Source: Novilysobacter antarcticus (lineage in GTDB: Bacteria; Pseudomonadota; Gammaproteobacteria; Xanthomonadales; Xanthomonadaceae). Taken from it: a DNA stretch of 64,000 bases. The stretch covers positions 186,001 through 250,000 of the forward strand of contig NZ_JAIEUJ010000004.1 in the NCBI RefSeq assembly GCF_019802285.1, read 5' to 3'. Positions 17,653 through 29,665 of the stretch are shown here, one piece after another. Both the position numbers and the translations under genes were made by a program. Every line of letters starts with the position of its first letter. Within the stretch, counting starts at the first letter, position 1. The notes beneath the pieces were generated by a model, which saw only the letters and a list, made by a program, of their open reading frames with translations, ran no database searches and was not told the origin of the DNA.

Positions 17653-20157
17653 ATGAGCCGCACCGAATTTCCCATCGATGTCCTGTTGCCGCAGATCCGC
17701 GACAGCCTCGCCCAGCATCCCCGACTGGTGCTGGAAGCGCCGCCGGGCGCCGGCAAGACCACTCGGGTGCCGCCGGCGTTGCTGGACGAGTCGTGGCTGC
17801 AGGGGCGCCGGATCATCATGCTGGAGCCACGCCGGGTCGCGGCGCGCGCGGCGGCGCGATTCATGGCTGCACAGCTCGGCGAGGCCATCGGCGCCACCAT
17901 CGGCTACCGGATCCGCTTCGACCATCAGGTCTCCGCGGTCACCCGCATCGAAGTCGTCACCGAGGGAATCCTGACCCGGATGATCCAGGACGATCCGACC
18001 CTGGAAGGCGTGGGCGCGGTGATTTTCGACGAGTTCCATGAGCGCCATCTGGCTGCCGATCTGGGCCTCGCGCTGGTTCTGGACGTGCAGACGGCATTGC
18101 GCGATGACCTCCGCATCGTGGTCATGTCGGCCACGCTCGACGGCGAGCGCTTGGCGGGATTCCTCGATGCCCCGCGTCTGTCCAGCGCCGGGCGCGGCCA
18201 TCCGGTGGAGATCGGCCACTTCCCGGCGCGCCGCGAGGAGCGCCTTGAGCATCAGGTCGGCCGTGCGGTCGTACATGCGCTGGCATCGCATCCGGGCGAC
18301 CTGCTGGTGTTCCTGCCCGGCCAGCGCGAAATCGCACGCACGCGCCAGGTGCTGGACCGGCAGATCGACGATCCCGGCGTGGACGTGCTGACCCTGCACG
18401 GCGAGTTGCCGGTGGAGGAGCAGTCGCGGGTGCTGCAGCCCGGGGCGGAGGCGCGCCGGCGGGTGGTGCTGGCCACCAACGTCGCCGAGTCCAGCGTCAC
18501 CCTGCCGGGTGTGCGCGTGGTGATCGACTCGGGACTGGCCCGCGAGCCGCGATCCGATCCCAACAGCGGCTTCCCCAGGCTGGACGTGGTGCTGGTCTCG
18601 CAGGCCTCCGCCGACCAGCGCGCCGGCCGGGCAGGGCGGGTTGCGTCGGGTTGGGCGTACCGGCTATGGCCGCAGTCGCAGCGCCTGGAGCCGCAGCGGC
18701 GTGCGGAAATCACCCAGGTTGAGCTGGCCTCGCTGGCACTGGAACTGGCGGCCTGGGGCGACCCGGATCTGCGCTTTCCCGACCCGCCGCCCGCGGGCGC
18801 ATTGGCAGCAGCCCGCGAGCTGCTGCGCACCCTGGGTGCCTTGGACGGCGCCACCATCACCGCCGATGGTCGCCGGATGCTGCAGCTGGGCACCCACCCG
18901 CGCCTTGCAACAATGCTGCTGGCCGCCGCCGGTGATAGCGAGCGCGCTATCGCCTGTGATCTGGCCGCGCTGCTGGAATCGCGCGATCCGCTGCGCTCGC
19001 GCAGCGACGCGCTGGCTGACCGCTGGCAGGCCCTGTCCGCTTTCCGCCGCAATCGTCTCGGTGGCGATGCCCCGCGCAGCGCGCTGGCGTCCATCGACCA
19101 GGCCGCCCGGCAATGGCGTCGGCGGCTGCGCTGCAACGCCACGCCGCCGGTCGATGCGCCCGCCCATCTGCTCGGAGACCTGCTCGCCCACGCCTACCCG
19201 GACCGCATCGCCCACCAGCATCCGAGCGATCCGTGGCGCTACCAGCTGGCCAACGGTCGCAGCGCACGGTTGATGGACGACAGCGTGTTGTTCGGCGAAC
19301 CCTGGCTGGCGATCGACGAACTGCGCGACGAGGGCCGCGATGCACGGGTACTGCGCGCTGCGCCGTTGGATCCGCAGCGCCTGGAGCGTGACTGGGCGGC
19401 GCATTTCCGGGGAACCGACCGGGTGTTCTGGGACGCGGACGCGCGCCGCATCAGCGCCGTACGCGAGCGCCGCTTTGACCGCATCCTGCTCGACAGCAGG
19501 CCGCTGGCGACCCGGGACCGCTCGCAGTACCCGGCCGCGCTTGCGGACGCGGTGCGCCAGCTCGGGCTCGACTCCCTGCCATGGACCGAAGGTCTTCGAC
19601 AATGGCGCGCACGGGTACGGTGCCTGCGCGTGTGGCGCCCGGAGCTGGAGCTTCCGGACCTGGCCGATGACGCGTTGCTGGCCGGCATCGACACCTGGCT
19701 GCTGCCGGTTCTCGAAGGCAAGAGCCGGCTGGATGCCTTGAGCGAAGGCGAGTTGGCCGACGCCCTCAAGAGCCACGTGTCGTGGTCCCAGCGCAACAGC
19801 ATCGACGAGGCCGCGCCGGTACGCATCGCGGTACCGTCCGGGTTGCAACGGCCCGTCGACTACGCCTTTGATGACGCTACCGGCGAGCCGGTGCCACCGG
19901 TGCTGGCGGTCAAGCTGCAGGAGCTGTTCGGATTGGCCGACACCCCGGCGATCGCCAACGGCCGCGTGCCGCTGACCCTGCACCTGTTGTCACCCGGCGG
20001 GCGTCCGCTGCAGGTCACCGGCGACCTGCGCGGCTTCTGGGAGCGTACCTACCCGGAGGTCCGCAAGGAGATGAAGGGGCGTTACCCGCGCCATCCTTGG
20101 CCAATGGACCCCTGGACTGCGACCGCCACCCATCGGGCCAAACCACGCGGCACCTGA
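17653..20157 (+). CDS. hrpB: ATP-dependent RNA helicase HrpB
   Basis: An 834-residue DEAH-box helicase of the HrpB family. Walker A is APPGAGKT (29-36), motif II is DEFHE with the following RHLAADLGLAL, motif III is MSATLDGE, and motifs V/VI are TNVAESSVTLPGV and QRAGRAGRVASG. A C-terminal HrpB-specific domain extends to the end, with YPEVRKEMKGRYPRHPWPMD at residues ~797-816. The start is the ATG at 17653 (MSRTEFPIDVLLPQIRDSL); earlier in-frame codons cover the inverted repeat. The cellular role of HrpB is poorly defined in the family. Confidence 0.95.
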   Translation: MSRTEFPIDVLLPQIRDSLAQHPRLVLEAPPGAGKTTRVPPALLDESWLQGRRIIMLEPRRVAARAAARFMAAQLGEAIGATIGYRIRFDHQVSAVTRIEVVTEGILTRMIQDDPTLEGVGAVIFDEFHERHLAADLGLALVLDVQTALRDDLRIVVMSATLDGERLAGFLDAPRLSSAGRGHPVEIGHFPARREERLEHQVGRAVVHALASHPGDLLVFLPGQREIARTRQVLDRQIDDPGVDVLTLHGELPVEEQSRVLQPGAEARRRVVLATNVAESSVTLPGVRVVIDSGLAREPRSDPNSGFPRLDVVLVSQASADQRAGRAGRVASGWAYRLWPQSQRLEPQRRAEITQVELASLALELAAWGDPDLRFPDPPPAGALAAARELLRTLGALDGATITADGRRMLQLGTHPRLATMLLAAAGDSERAIACDLAALLESRDPLRSRSDALADRWQALSAFRRNRLGGDAPRSALASIDQAARQWRRRLRCNATPPVDAPAHLLGDLLAHAYPDRIAHQHPSDPWRYQLANGRSARLMDDSVLFGEPWLAIDELRDEGRDARVLRAAPLDPQRLERDWAAHFRGTDRVFWDADARRISAVRERRFDRILLDSRPLATRDRSQYPAALADAVRQLGLDSLPWTEGLRQWRARVRCLRVWRPELELPDLADDALLAGIDTWLLPVLEGKSRLDALSEGELADALKSHVSWSQRNSIDEAAPVRIAVPSGLQRPVDYAFDDATGEPVPPVLAVKLQELFGLADTPAIANGRVPLTLHLLSPGGRPLQVTGDLRGFWERTYPEVRKEMKGRYPRHPWPMDPWTATATHRAKPRGT

Positions 20158-20202
20158 ACCGCGGGGACGCGTGTTGCCAGGTATCACGTGGTTTCGACGG
20201 CC

Positions 20203-20223
20203 AGACACCGATACTCGGTGTCT
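20203..20223. terminator. Hairpin after hrpB
   Basis: A 9-bp perfect stem (AGACACCGA and complement) with loop TAC, 45 bp after hrpB and 22 bp before the next ATG. There is no T-run, so it may terminate hrpB or structure the leader of the next mRNA. Confidence 0.5.
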
Positions 20224-20245
20224 CCCCCACTTTCAGGCATCGACG

Positions 20246-20689
20246 ATGAGCAAATTCGACCGACTTCCCGACCGCGCAATTGATCTGGCCAACGATGTCG
20301 GCGATCGCATCCGCAACGCGATGCCGTCCAACGTAGGCGATCGCATCCGCCATGCGCTCCCATCCAACGTGGGCAACCGCGTGCGCAATGCGCTGCCCTC
20401 GCGTGCCGGCGGTCTGCTGGAGGCGGGCGTGGCATTGGGCGCGATGAAGACTGCGGGCCGCACTGCGACCGTGTTCGTGCGCCGCAATCCAGGCATCGCG
20501 GTGGCGGCTCTGGCGGGTGCCGGACTGCTCTGGTACGCCGCCCATCGCCGCGCGCAGAAGGCCGAACGTGGGCTGCTGGAAGGCCGGTCGCGGCGGGTCG
20601 ACGTCACCGCTGCCCGCGACGAGCCGATCACCGAAACCCGAAAGGATGACCGCGACGACGCGAGCAGCGTCACCCCGCGCATCGCGTAG
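20246..20689 (+). CDS. Small membrane-associated protein with three 12-residue repeats
   Basis: A 147-residue protein of unknown function. Residues 18-53 are three tandem 12-mers (VGDRIRNAMPSN, VGDRIRHALPSN, VGNRVRNALPSR), amphipathic and alternating charged and hydrophobic positions. A hydrophobic segment (about 84-101, IAVAALAGAGLLWYAA) follows, then a highly charged tail. The start is the ATG giving MSKFDRLPDRAIDL. It resembles membrane-anchored stress or phasin-like small proteins in composition only; no family is assigned. Confidence 0.75.
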   Translation: MSKFDRLPDRAIDLANDVGDRIRNAMPSNVGDRIRHALPSNVGNRVRNALPSRAGGLLEAGVALGAMKTAGRTATVFVRRNPGIAVAALAGAGLLWYAAHRRAQKAERGLLEGRSRRVDVTAARDEPITETRKDDRDDASSVTPRIA

Positions 20690-20743
20690 CCCGTCACGCC
20701 AGGAATCGTGGCCCGGCGTTCGGGCCGCGGAGCTGTCCCGCTA

Positions 20744-21856
20744 TCAGGCGGGCAGCGGCGTCGGTGCTTTGACCGCGACGGGGAGTTCGATCACGAACAC
20801 CGATCCCCCGCCGTCACGGTCCTCGTACCACAGGTGACCGCCGGCGTTGGCAACGATCTGCTTGGCCAGCGACAGGCCGAGCCCGCTGGATACGCCATCC
20901 TCTTCGGCTGGGCCCAGACGGCTGAAAGGCTTGAACAGCTCACGTTGCTGATGGGCGGGAATTCCGGGGCCACGGTCCGCTGCGACCAGCTGCCAGTAGC
21001 CGGGCGCGCCCGGTCGTCCTGACAGCAGAAGCTCCCCATTGGGCGCGTACTTCATCGCATTGCTGACCAGGTTCTCCGCCACTTGGCGCAGCACGCGGTC
21101 ATTGATGGCCACCAGGGTCCCGGCGGGCGGCTCAATCACGGTGAGATCGATGCCTTGGGCGTCCAGCTGGAATTCGTAGCGATTTGCCAGCCACTGCAGG
21201 GTTGCGCCCAGGTCCGCACAGTCGGTTGCCTCGCACACGTCGCGTGATGCGCCTGCCTGTGTCTCCAGGTAGTGGCGGATGTAGCCGATCGCATCGCTCG
21301 CGCTTTCGTAGATCATGTCCAGATAACGCGGTATCCGCTCGGCGCGGACCGCGTTATTGCGCAGAATATCGCTGGCGAACAACACACTCGACAGCGGGTT
21401 CTTCAGGTCATGTGCGACCAGGTTGACCAGTTCCTGGCGCTCGGTTGCGACCCGCACCAGGCGGTCGCGGGTCAGCTTCAGGCCCACGTGGGCGTTGACC
21501 CGCGCGATCAGCTCCTCAGGCAGGAACGGCTTGGTCACGTAGTCGACAACGCCGGCGTCGAATGCGCGCAGCAGCAGGTCGCGATCATGCGCGGCGGTCA
21601 CGAACACCACCGGCACGCCCAGGCCCCGCTCCTTCAGAGCGGCCATGACCTCAAAGCCGTCCATGCCGGGCATCATCATGTCGAGCAGGACCAGATCGGG
21701 CTGGGCTTCGTCGTAACGGGCGAGGGCTTCTTCGCCCGAGCCTGCGGACACCACGTCATACCCCTCGCGCGTCAACAAGGTGCTGACGACGCGACGATTC
21801 GCGGACTGGTCATCGACGACCAGAATGTTGCCAAGACCGGTCTGGGTAGGGGTCAT
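20744..21856 (-). CDS. Response regulator receiver-histidine kinase fusion
   Basis: A 370-residue cytoplasmic protein with an N-terminal REC domain (about 10-125; acidic pair D15/D16, phosphoacceptor D59, K109). A HisKA domain with H149 in NLVAHDLKNPLSS and an HATPase_c domain (N-box NLVSNAMKYAP, G1 DRGPGIP, G2 GLGLSLAK) follow. It has no membrane segment or sensory domain, so the input is presumably phosphorylation of the receiver by another kinase. No DNA-binding output and no partner gene are adjacent. Confidence 0.9.
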   Translation of the reverse strand: MTPTQTGLGNILVVDDQSANRRVVSTLLTREGYDVVSAGSGEEALARYDEAQPDLVLLDMMMPGMDGFEVMAALKERGLGVPVVFVTAAHDRDLLLRAFDAGVVDYVTKPFLPEELIARVNAHVGLKLTRDRLVRVATERQELVNLVAHDLKNPLSSVLFASDILRNNAVRAERIPRYLDMIYESASDAIGYIRHYLETQAGASRDVCEATDCADLGATLQWLANRYEFQLDAQGIDLTVIEPPAGTLVAINDRVLRQVAENLVSNAMKYAPNGELLLSGRPGAPGYWQLVAADRGPGIPAHQQRELFKPFSRLGPAEEDGVSSGLGLSLAKQIVANAGGHLWYEDRDGGGSVFVIELPVAVKAPTPLPA

Positions 21857-21957
21857 TCGTTTGTCCTGATGCCGCGCCCACCCCGGGGCACGGCCTTTCT
21901 TGGGAGCGATAGCAAACCACGAAAAGCTGAATTCGGCAGATGAACCGCCTTAACAGT

Positions 21958-22518
21958 TCAGCTGTGACGGGGGCCCGCAGCCAGATCATGCCACTGTCCG
22001 GGCAGCAACGGGCCCAGTTGATGCGGACCGACGGCAACGCGGACCAGCCGCAGCGTCGGCAGGCCGACCGCGGCGGTCATCCGCCGGACCTGGCGGTTGC
22101 GGCCCTCGCGGATCTGCAGCTCCAACCACGCATCGGTCACGGTCTTGCGAAAACGTACCGGCGGATCGCGTGGCCACAGGGACGGCGGCGGAATGTTCCG
22201 CGCCTGCGCCGGCAAGGTCGGCCCGTCCTTCAACTCCACGCCGGCCCGCAACGCAGCCAGTTGCCGCTCATCGGGCGTGCCCTCCACCTGCACCCAATAG
22301 GTCTTGAGCGCTTTGTGGCGGGGATCGGTAAGCCGGTGGGCGAGACGGCCGTCGTCGGTAAGCAGCAGCAATCCCTCGCTGTCGTAGTCAAGGCGCCCGG
22401 CGGGGTAGACGTCAGCCGGCAGCCCGAACCCCGCCAATGTCGCCCGCGCAGGCCCGTCCGCGGCGCTGTCGGTGAACTGGCACAGGACGCGGAATGGCTT
22501 GTTGAACGCGATCAGCAA
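21958..22518 (-). CDS. rluE: 23S rRNA pseudouridine synthase RluE-like
   Basis: A 186-residue RsuA/RluB/RluE family enzyme without an S4 domain, as in RluE. The catalytic motif is AGRLDYDSEGLLLLT, with the catalytic Asp in RLD. KTYWVQVEG and LQIREGRNRQVRRM, both family hallmarks, follow. It starts MLIAFNKPFRVLCQFTD. E. coli RluE modifies U2457 of 23S rRNA; the target here is inferred. It lies 7 bp from the next minus-strand gene stop, possibly co-transcribed. Confidence 0.88.
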   Translation of the reverse strand: MLIAFNKPFRVLCQFTDSAADGPARATLAGFGLPADVYPAGRLDYDSEGLLLLTDDGRLAHRLTDPRHKALKTYWVQVEGTPDERQLAALRAGVELKDGPTLPAQARNIPPPSLWPRDPPVRFRKTVTDAWLELQIREGRNRQVRRMTAAVGLPTLRLVRVAVGPHQLGPLLPGQWHDLAAGPRHS

Positions 22519-22525
22519 TGATCGC

Positions 22526-23434
22526 TCAGCCGGGCTTTCGGAAGCGCAGGGTCATGCGGTCGCTTTCGCCGATGGCCTGGTACTTGGCGCCATCGTCACC
22601 TTCGCTGACGCTGTTGCTGGGCGGCAGGGTCCATACGCCGTTGGGGTGGTCGCGGGTGTCGCGCGGATTGGCGTTGATCTCGCTGGCCTCCTCGAACGTG
22701 AAACCCGCGGCCTCGGCGAGCGCTATCACCTGCGCCTGGCCCACGTAACCGCTGCCATCGTCATCGGCGACATCCGCAGCGGCGCGGTGCTCCACCACGC
22801 CCAGGGTGCCGCCGGGTTTGAGCACCGTGTAGAAACCCTCGAACATGCCCGGCGCCTGACCGGACTTGCGCCAGTTGTGGACGTTGCGGAAGGTCAGTAC
22901 GACGTCTGCGGTGCCCGGGCTACCCAGTACCGGTGCGCTCGGATCGTAGGCAACCATGTTGGCGCGGTCGAACTGCGCCGGCGCCGCGGCGAAGGTCGCC
23001 TCCAGCTGGTCCTTGGCCCGTTGCTGGTAATCCCGTCCACCGCCCTCGGGCAACACGGCCGGATCCACCACGGCGGCGACGTAGTTGCCGTCCTCGTGGA
23101 GATAGGGCGCGAGGATCTGTGCATACCAGCCCGCGCCCGGAGTGATTTCGATCACCGTCTGGTCCGGCTGCAGGCCGAAGAATGCCAGCGTCTCCAGCGG
23201 GTGGCGGTAGGTGTCGCGGGCGATGTCCTCCGGGCTGCGCCAGGCGCCCGCAACGGCCGCCTGCAAGCCGGCATGGTCATCGGACGCGGCGCGCGCATCC
23301 GTTGCGGTGGCGGTGTCCGCGCGGCTCGCCGAGCCCGCGTCGGCGCCGCTCGCTGCCGGCTCGCCGGTGCAGGCCAGCAGCAGGAACGGCGCGAGTGCGT
23401 AGCTGAGCAGGGTGAGGGGAAGGCGATCGTTCAT
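22526..23434 (-). CDS. Predicted lipoprotein with class I SAM methyltransferase-like domain
   Basis: 302 residues. The signal sequence ends FLLLAC with lipidation Cys at about 22, followed by an Ala/Ser/Asp linker and a methyltransferase-like domain. Its glycine loop VIEITPGAGWYAQILAPYL, the acidic strand-2 end VVDPAVL and the DVVLTFRNVHNW segment match a family of putative periplasmic methyltransferases. S-adenosylmethionine is not expected in the periplasm, so the enzymatic activity is uncertain. The start ATG is 23434; a longer upstream frame lacks a signal peptide. Confidence 0.8.
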   Translation of the reverse strand: MNDRLPLTLLSYALAPFLLLACTGEPAASGADAGSASRADTATATDARAASDDHAGLQAAVAGAWRSPEDIARDTYRHPLETLAFFGLQPDQTVIEITPGAGWYAQILAPYLHEDGNYVAAVVDPAVLPEGGGRDYQQRAKDQLEATFAAAPAQFDRANMVAYDPSAPVLGSPGTADVVLTFRNVHNWRKSGQAPGMFEGFYTVLKPGGTLGVVEHRAAADVADDDGSGYVGQAQVIALAEAAGFTFEEASEINANPRDTRDHPNGVWTLPPSNSVSEGDDGAKYQAIGESDRMTLRFRKPG

Positions 23435-23588
23435 GGGGCGACTCCACGGAATGGGACAGGGCAGACCGCAGCCTAGCGCAAACCCGCGGTCGGCCTGTTT
23501 CAGGGCCGCCGGGGAACAGGTCGCGGCGGTGGTGTCGACGGGGCGGGGCCCGCTAGTGCAGGTCCCGCCAGCCATCAGTCCGGCCGGC

Positions 23589-25823
<2,235 letters not shown>

Positions 25824-25986
25824 TGGGCTCTCGTGGTCGGGGAGGGGGACGATGAACGCGGCTGCGCGGAGCGCGGCGGCAGACGTTCACCGGCGGCACC
25901 GGTCCGGCGCGTGTGGCGCCATCGGACCGGCTATTGTCGCCCCGTGCGGCGACCGGGGCAAAGACGGCGTTGCCGCTCTGCGTCCG

Positions 25987-26373
25987 TTAGATGCCCTGTT
26001 TGCGCTCGCGCACTTCCTCTTCGGCCACCGTGTAGAGTGCGGAAGGCATCGCTTCCAGACGTGCACGCGGGATCGGATCGCCACTCTGCTCGGACTGGCC
26101 GTAGGTGCCTTGCTCGATCTTCTCCAGCGCACGATGCACCGTTTGCAGGCGCATCCGGTCATGGGCGCGCACGGCACGGTTGTTGTCCTGCTGGGCGCTG
26201 TCCTGCGCGTCGCTGCCGCTGGTGTGGCTCTGGTTGGTGCGGGTTTCCTGCATCTCCACCTCGTCCTCGAGGCGCAAATCGAGCGAGGACTGCAGTTGTG
26301 CCTGCAGCGCCTCCAATCGCTGCTTCTGTCTGCGGATGAAGTCCGGATCAAGTGGCTCGTTGTGCTTGCTCAT
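25987..26373 (-). CDS. DksA/TraR family protein lacking zinc-finger cysteines
   Basis: A 128-residue DksA-like protein. DksA enters the RNA polymerase secondary channel and modulates initiation with ppGpp. The coiled-coil tip motif DxxDxA is present (DAQDSA, 55-60), and the globular end GTYGQSEQSGDPIPRARLEAMPSALY is clearly DksA-like. However, all four zinc-ligand cysteines are replaced (Ser94 and Ser97 for the first pair, Tyr114 and Ala117 for the second). It should fold without zinc, like cysteine-poor DksA2 proteins. The start is the ATG at 26373; a longer frame exists but is not conserved. Confidence 0.85.
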   Translation of the reverse strand: MSKHNEPLDPDFIRRQKQRLEALQAQLQSSLDLRLEDEVEMQETRTNQSHTSGSDAQDSAQQDNNRAVRAHDRMRLQTVHRALEKIEQGTYGQSEQSGDPIPRARLEAMPSALYTVAEEEVRERKQGI

Positions 26374-26488
26374 GGGTGCCCCGCGGTGGCTGTCTGGTTG
26401 GCACCAGTGTGGCCACCGCGACGTGATTCCGGCATGACCCCGCCCCGGCGCCGCCAGCGCCCAGCCCTGCACGGCGAGGGAGTAAACC

Positions 26489-26878
26489 TCAAGCGCTACG
26501 CGGCACCGGGGTCCAGCCAGGGCCGGGCGGATCGTTCCAGCTTTCGGGGGTCAGCGGCGGCATGCCGTGGGCGATGCGGGCGCGATCGCACTGCGCACTG
26601 GGCCGGCCTTGCTCCCACGCTGGCTGCAGCTCATGGCACGGTGACGGGCGTTGTTGGTAGATACCGCAGTGGGCGGCCACGCCGACGTCCCCCTGCAGGG
26701 CGACGCAGCGGGTTACCCCGTTGCGGGTACCGCGCATGACCACCCGATGCGGGTCGAGTTTTTCGGTCAGATCCGGCGGCGTGTCGCCGCCCAGGAAAGG
26801 GTCGGTTTCAGCCCAGTGGAAGGCCACGCGGAAGTGCGCGCAGCAGGCACCGCAACTCAGGCAGGGGTGGAGCGGCAT
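26489..26878 (-). CDS. YkgJ-family cysteine cluster protein
   Basis: 129 residues. An N-terminal CLSCGACC (Cys6, 9, 12, 13) and further conserved Cys in TRCVAL, HCGIY and PCHEL typify the YkgJ/UPF0153 family, thought to bind zinc or an iron-sulfur cluster. The function is not established. The start is the ATG giving MPLHPCLSCGACC; the frame is open for 63 more codons of low-complexity sequence that are not family-like. Confidence 0.85.
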   Translation of the reverse strand: MPLHPCLSCGACCAHFRVAFHWAETDPFLGGDTPPDLTEKLDPHRVVMRGTRNGVTRCVALQGDVGVAAHCGIYQQRPSPCHELQPAWEQGRPSAQCDRARIAHGMPPLTPESWNDPPGPGWTPVPRSA

Positions 26879-26993
26879 CGGAGCGGCCGGCAGGTGGCGT
26901 CCAGCTGCGGCCGCGTGGCCGCCCAGGTGCGCCGGTGGAGGATCGCCTATTTTCCGCCCGTCGCCGATCGAGCGGAAGGGGCAATCGCGCCTG

Positions 26994-27719
<726 letters not shown>

Positions 27720-27791
27720 GGCGGCAGGTCACGGCGGGCAGGGATGGGCCATGGTAACGGTTGCCCGGCGCGGCCGAGCGTGCTCAAACGG

Positions 27792-27821
27792 CGACGGGCG
27801 CACCTTGCGGCGCGCCCGTCG
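27792..27821. terminator. Hairpin after the 27.8-kb lipoprotein gene
   Basis: A 10-bp stem (CGACGGGCGC at 27792-27801, complement at 27812-27821) and a 10-base loop, downstream of the minus-strand lipoprotein gene and upstream of the YecA-like gene. Confidence 0.55.
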
Positions 27822-27845
27822 GGTCGATCGCTCCTTGCAGGAGGA

Positions 27846-28334
27846 TTATTTCACCGTGAACTTGGTGCTGCGTGGCGGTGCATCATCCACGGAGACTTCG
27901 GCGGTGTAGGTGCCGGCCGGCCAACCGTTCGCATTGTTGAAGGTGAAGTTGGTGGTTTCCATGCCTTCGGTGGAAATCGACTGCGACTCTTCGCCGGCGA
28001 CCTGCCCATCCTCAAATACAAGGCGGGTGTGGACCTTGGTGCTGCCGCTGTTGCCGGTGGTGGAGACGGACACGATGATCGGATCCTTGGTCGCGAACTC
28101 GGTGGTTGCCGACTCGATCATCTTGTCGGCGCCGGCCTTCTTGCCCAGTGTCACCGAGGTGATGCTGACAGCGCTGCTCATCGGCGGCGGCGTGGCCGGC
28201 TGGGTCGGCGCCGGGGTGCTCATCGGCGGCGGCGTGACCGCGTTATCGGCGGGTTTGTCCTTCTTGCAGCCGGCCAGAGCCAGCGAAGCCATCAGGGCGG
28301 TCGCGACGGCGTAACGCATGGTGGGTGCGGTCAT
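27846..28334 (-). CDS. Small predicted lipoprotein, beta-rich
   Basis: 162 residues. The signal peptide ends ASLALAGC (lipidation Cys about 22) and is followed by a Pro/Thr-rich linker (about 33-53) and a beta-strand-rich domain (about 55-162), with KDPIIVSVSTTGNSGSTKVH and WPAGTYTAEVSVDD. The latter pattern is typical of Ig-like or fibronectin-like extracytoplasmic domains. The start ATG at 28334 has an AAGGAG site 8 bp upstream. No specific family or function is recognised. Confidence 0.8.
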   Translation of the reverse strand: MTAPTMRYAVATALMASLALAGCKKDKPADNAVTPPPMSTPAPTQPATPPPMSSAVSITSVTLGKKAGADKMIESATTEFATKDPIIVSVSTTGNSGSTKVHTRLVFEDGQVAGEESQSISTEGMETTNFTFNNANGWPAGTYTAEVSVDDAPPRSTKFTVK

Positions 28335-28370
28335 AGGTGATTCTCCTTGAGGGGGTGGGGTCAGCCGGGG

Positions 28371-28685
28371 TCAGTGATCGTCCCGCGCGGGCACGCGCAG
28401 GACCTGGCCGGGCTGGATGCGATCCGGGTTGTCGAGCTGGTCGCGGTTCGCGTCGTAGATGGTGTTCCAGGCGCTCGCCTTGCCATAGAAGTGCTTGGCG
28501 ATGTGTGACAGCGTGTCGCCGGCCTTCACCGTGTAGAGCTCGGGCGAGGGCTGGCCTACTTTTTCGGCGGTCGTGTCCACACTGGAGGTGACGCCGGAAA
28601 AGTCCGCCTTCTCCACCTTGTCGGCGGTGGTATCGACACTGCTGGTGACGCCGGAGAAATCGGCTTTCTTGTCTGGGTGGCTCAT
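28371..28685 (-). CDS. LysM-domain protein with tandem N-terminal repeat
   Basis: 104 residues. The C-terminal half is a LysM peptidoglycan-binding module (about 51-98, YTVKAGDTLSHIAKHFYG). The N-terminal half is two 16-residue repeats, DFSGVTSSVDTTADKV (9-24) and the same with one Asp-to-Glu change (28-43). The second repeat looks like a recent duplication. There is no signal peptide, as in cytoplasmic LysM/BON (YgaU/Kbp-like) proteins. It is followed by the lipoprotein gene 36 bp downstream. Confidence 0.82.
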   Translation of the reverse strand: MSHPDKKADFSGVTSSVDTTADKVEKADFSGVTSSVDTTAEKVGQPSPELYTVKAGDTLSHIAKHFYGKASAWNTIYDANRDQLDNPDRIQPGQVLRVPARDDH

Positions 28686-28812
28686 TGCATCGGACTCCTG
28701 CCATCGGGGCAGGGGAACGATGGCACGCGGCTTGTTAAATCCAGATCGCGGGTGGGTGATGTTGTTGCGAAGGTGCATCCATTGCGCACGTCGGCGGACG
28801 GGCCGTTTGCCC

Positions 28813-29658
28813 CTACTGGCGCAGGTCGCGTCCGGGTTGCGGCGCCGGGCAACCGGGCGTCGCCCGCCACGGGTTGATGTCCAGCCCACCGCGGCGGGTG
28901 TAGCGCGCTTCCACTGAAAGTTGCTTGGGGCCCGCCTGGCGCATCAGATCGCAGAACACCTGTTCCACGCACTGCTCGTGGAAGCCGGCATGGTCGCGGA
29001 AGGAGACCAGGTAGCGCAGCAGGCCGGCGCGATCGAGCTGCGGGCCGTGGTAGCGGACGACCAGTCGGGCCCAGTCCGGCTGGCCGGTTACCGGGCAATT
29101 GGATTTCAGCAGCTCGCTGGTCAGTGTCTCGGTAACGACCTGCGCAGGATCGGCGGCGATGAAGGCCGGTTCCGGCGGTCCGTAATGGTCGACGGCGATG
29201 TCCAGCGTATCGATCAGGATCCCGTCATCGACCGCTGCATCCATGGCGGGCAGGCCGAAGGCCACCTCGACCGCACTCCCGGCGACGCGCGACAGGTCCG
29301 CCACCATGCGGGTGAGCACGGCTTCGTCGCTGGGGAACGCGGTGGCGTTGAAGGAGTTCAGGTAGAGCTTGAGCGACTTGGATTCGATCAGGTGCGGCGA
29401 GCTGGCCGGCACGGTGATGGTGGCGGTCGCGACCCGTGGCTTGCCGCGACCGTCCAGCCAGCCCAGCTCGTAGGCGTGCCAGCGGTCGTTGCCGACGAAC
29501 GGGAGCGCGTCGGCATCCACGCCCAGCGGGGCCCGCCCCAGGGCGCGGGCGATCGGAAACAGCAGCGATGCATCATACGAGCGCGGGTAGGCCACGCTGC
29601 GGCCCAGCGGGAGGTCGCTGCCGGGGCGCGCAGCCGCGGTGGGATCGGAGGCGGTCAT
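28813..29658 (-). CDS. queF: NADPH-dependent 7-cyano-7-deazaguanine reductase
   Basis: Reduces preQ0 to preQ1 in queuosine tRNA modification. This is the long, two-domain (YqeF-type) form of about 281 residues. It has the substrate-binding [13 protein letters not shown] (about 103-115), the catalytic Cys in [13 protein letters not shown] and the [14 protein letters not shown] end. Start ATG 29658 (MTASDP) has GGCGGA upstream; an ATG at 29682 is also possible and would overlap zapE by 17 bp. Confidence 0.94.
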   Translation of the reverse strand: MTASDPTAAARPGSDLPLGRSVAYPRSYDASLLFPIARALGRAPLGVDADALPFVGNDRWHAYELGWLDGRGKPRVATATITVPASSPHLIESKSLKLYLNSFNATAFPSDEAVLTRMVADLSRVAGSAVEVAFGLPAMDAAVDDGILIDTLDIAVDHYGPPEPAFIAADPAQVVTETLTSELLKSNCPVTGQPDWARLVVRYHGPQLDRAGLLRYLVSFRDHAGFHEQCVEQVFCDLMRQAGPKQLSVEARYTRRGGLDINPWRATPGCPAPQPGRDLRQ

Positions 29659-29665
29659 CGCATCA

